A stretch of DNA of 15,924 bases from positions 1 to 15,924 of the forward strand of contig SYAB01000164.1 in assembly GCA_005787665.1 (NCBI GenBank), in the 5' to 3' direction. Positions 14,500 through 15,924 of the stretch are shown piece after piece. The translations under genes and the position numbers were made by a program. This DNA comes from Actinomycetota bacterium (GTDB taxonomy: Bacteria > Actinomycetota > Actinomycetes > Mycobacteriales > Mycobacteriaceae). The notes under the pieces were generated by a model. That model did no database searches. It had not been told where the DNA came from and was given only the letters and a program-made list of their open reading frames with translations. Numbering within the stretch: position 1 is the stretch's first letter; every line of letters starts with the position of its first letter.

Positions 14500-15924
14500 A
14501 TGGCAGGCCTGCATAAATCCCAAGAGCGGCTCGACATCAGCAAGATCGAGAACCGGCCCAGTTCGGTGCCGAGGATGTTCCTCGACCGCGTCGCGGCCAC
14601 ACCCACCGCCGAAGCCTTTCGGTACCCCGAGAACGGCGGATGGGGCAGCGTCACCTGGCAGCAGGTCGGCGACCGGGTGGAACTGATCGCCGCGGGTCTG
14701 ATCGCGCTCGGGATCGATCCGGAGGACCGGGTCGCGCTGGCATCGGGCACTCGCTACGAATGGGTGGTCGTGGATTTCGGCATCCTGGCCGCTGGCGGGG
14801 CGACCACCACGGTCTACCCGACCACCAACGCCGAGGACGTCGCCTACATCGTCGCCAACTCGGGTAGCCGCATCGTGATCGCCGAGGACCAGACGCAACT
14901 GGACAAGTTGGTCGCCCACCGTGCCAGCTTGCCGGCGGTGGAGAGGGTCGTGCTGATCGACGGCGTCGGCGACGGCGACGACGGTGACTGGGTGATGAGC
15001 CTCGACGAGCTCGAGCAACTCGGCAAACAGCTGCTCGCGGATTCCCCGACGGCGGTGACAGACCGCATCGACACCATCGCGCCCGACCAATTGGCCACCC
15101 TGATCTACACCTCCGGTACCACCGGCACGCCCCAGGGGGTGCGGCTGGTCCACCAGTCGTGGACCTACACCGCGGCGGCCCTCGATGCTCTCGGGGTGCT
15201 CAGCGAGAAGGATCTGAACTACCTGTGGCTGCCGCTCTCGCACGCCTTCGGCAAAGTCATGCTGGCGCTGCCGCTGGCCATCGGTTTCCCGACCGTGATC
15301 GACGGCCGGGTGGACAAGATCGTGGAGAATCTGGCGGTCATCCGGCCGACCATCATGGGCGCGGTCCCGCGCATCTTCGAAAAGGTGCACGCGCGGATCA
15401 ACGAGACGATGGTTCGTGAGGGCGGGATCAAGAAGAAGCTGTTCGACTGGGCCATCGGGGTGGGCACGCAGGTGTCGCGGGTGAAGCAGTCGGGGGGGAG
15501 CGTCTCGCCGGTGCTGGCCGCGCAATACAAACTCGCCGACACGTTGGTGCTGTCCAAGATCCGGGACCGTTTCGGCGGCCGGTTGCGGTTCTTCATCTCC
15601 GGATCGGCTGCGTTGGACCGCGATATCGCCCAGTGGTTCGACGCCGTCGGTGTCGTGGTGCTGGAGGGCTACGGCCTGACCGAGACCTCGGCGGCCTCCT
15701 CGCTGAACCGGCCGCAGGCCTACCGGTTCGGCACCGTCGGGTGGACCTTCCCGCAGACCGAGGTGAAGATCGCCGCCGACGGCGAGATCCTGCTCAAGGG
15801 CCCGGGCATCATGAACGGATACCACGACCTGCCTGAGGCCACCGCGGAGGCGATCGAACCCGACGGGTGGTTCCACACCGGTGACATCGGCGAACTCGAC
15901 GCCGAGGGCTTCCTGCGGATCACC
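14500..15924 (+). CDS. Long-chain acyl-CoA synthetase / AMP-forming ligase (FadD-type), 3' truncated by window edge
   Basis: ANL-superfamily adenylate-forming enzyme, probably activating long-chain fatty acids to acyl-CoA through an acyl-AMP intermediate. 475 codons are open to the edge; family members run about 590-620 residues, so the C-terminal domain with the catalytic lysine is missing only because the window ends. Visible motifs are the P-loop Y203-T-S-G-T-T-G-T-P-Q212-G-V (normally PKG), the LWLPLSHAFGK stretch, MGAVPRIFEKV typical of long-chain enzymes, A5 at E389-G-Y-G-L-T-E-T-S, and A7 at W457-F-H-T-G-D462. The start is the ATG at 14500 next to a leaderless-type -10 box. The sequence is of the FAA1/FadD15 class, but I cannot match it to one named M. 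tuberculosis FadD. Confidence 0.92.
   Translation, partial: MAGLHKSQERLDISKIENRPSSVPRMFLDRVAATPTAEAFRYPENGGWGSVTWQQVGDRVELIAAGLIALGIDPEDRVALASGTRYEWVVVDFGILAAGGATTTVYPTTNAEDVAYIVANSGSRIVIAEDQTQLDKLVAHRASLPAVERVVLIDGVGDGDDGDWVMSLDELEQLGKQLLADSPTAVTDRIDTIAPDQLATLIYTSGTTGTPQGVRLVHQSWTYTAAALDALGVLSEKDLNYLWLPLSHAFGKVMLALPLAIGFPTVIDGRVDKIVENLAVIRPTIMGAVPRIFEKVHARINETMVREGGIKKKLFDWAIGVGTQVSRVKQSGGSVSPVLAAQYKLADTLVLSKIRDRFGGRLRFFISGSAALDRDIAQWFDAVGVVVLEGYGLTETSAASSLNRPQAYRFGTVGWTFPQTEVKIAADGEILLKGPGIMNGYHDLPEATAEAIEPDGWFHTGDIGELDAEGFLRIT

Noticed and set aside
14308..15876. A 522-codon open frame on the minus strand across the acyl-CoA synthetase.
   Set aside because: Antisense to clear AMP-ligase motifs; composition is low-complexity and matches no family.
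1..15924. Possible CRISPR array, insertion sequence, tRNA or phage gene.
   Set aside because: No spaced direct repeats, transposase motifs, cloverleaf-type sequence or phage proteins were seen on either strand.

Overview
The window looks like a chromosomal core region of a mycobacterium, most likely a fast-growing Mycolicibacterium-type species. The evidence is very high GC with G/C-rich third positions, an AftC arabinofuranosyltransferase (a mycobacterial cell-wall enzyme), an actinobacterial coproporphyrin-type haem block, and a gene order that, from memory, follows M. tuberculosis Rv2669-Rv2682 closely. No tRNA, rRNA, CRISPR array, insertion sequence or phage gene was seen. All genes look native; no stretch longer than 300 bases lacks a gene.

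Layout. Positions 2-736 (+) are the 3' part of dxs (isoprenoid precursor synthesis), cut by the left edge. It converges on a minus-strand pair: a DUF3000 gene (2077-2658) followed 1 nt later by a ribonuclease D-like gene (780-2075). Diverging from DUF3000 is a tight plus-strand haem operon: hemE (2750-3799), hemY/cgoX (3796-5154, 4-nt overlap) and hemQ/chdC (5159-5863, 4-nt gap). These supply three of the four terminal steps of the coproporphyrin-dependent haem pathway; ferrochelatase is not here. Next comes a membrane GGDEF/EAL protein (5947-8274), whose GGDEF half looks intact and whose EAL half has lost key catalytic residues. A minus-strand run then reads ribD-like reductase (11700-12482), alpha/beta-hydrolase-fold lipoprotein (10096-11664), aftC (8774-10075) and msrB (8353-8763), with gaps of 35, 20 and 10 nt. 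A zapE/AFG1-like ATPase (12565-13587, +) diverges from ribD across an 82-bp gap that holds three tandem 16-bp repeats, and overlaps tail to tail with a GNAT acetyltransferase (13552-14088, -). The right end has an 81-residue secreted four-cysteine protein (14189-14434) and the first 475 codons of an acyl-CoA synthetase (14500 to the right edge).

How they work together. Most products are housekeeping: isoprenoids (dxs), RNA processing (rnd), haem (hemE-Y-Q), arabinan assembly (aftC), methionine sulfoxide repair (msrB) and lipid activation (fadD). Several genes (DUF3000, the lipoprotein, zapE, GNAT, fadD) have a TANNNT-like -10 element 6-7 nt before the start codon, so they are probably transcribed as leaderless mRNAs; this also helps fix their starts.

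I did not find a clearly new multi-gene system. The best leads are the GGDEF/degenerate-EAL protein behind the haem operon, the tandem repeats between ribD and zapE, and a hydrolase-fold lipoprotein that keeps Asp and His but has Gly where the catalytic Ser should be.
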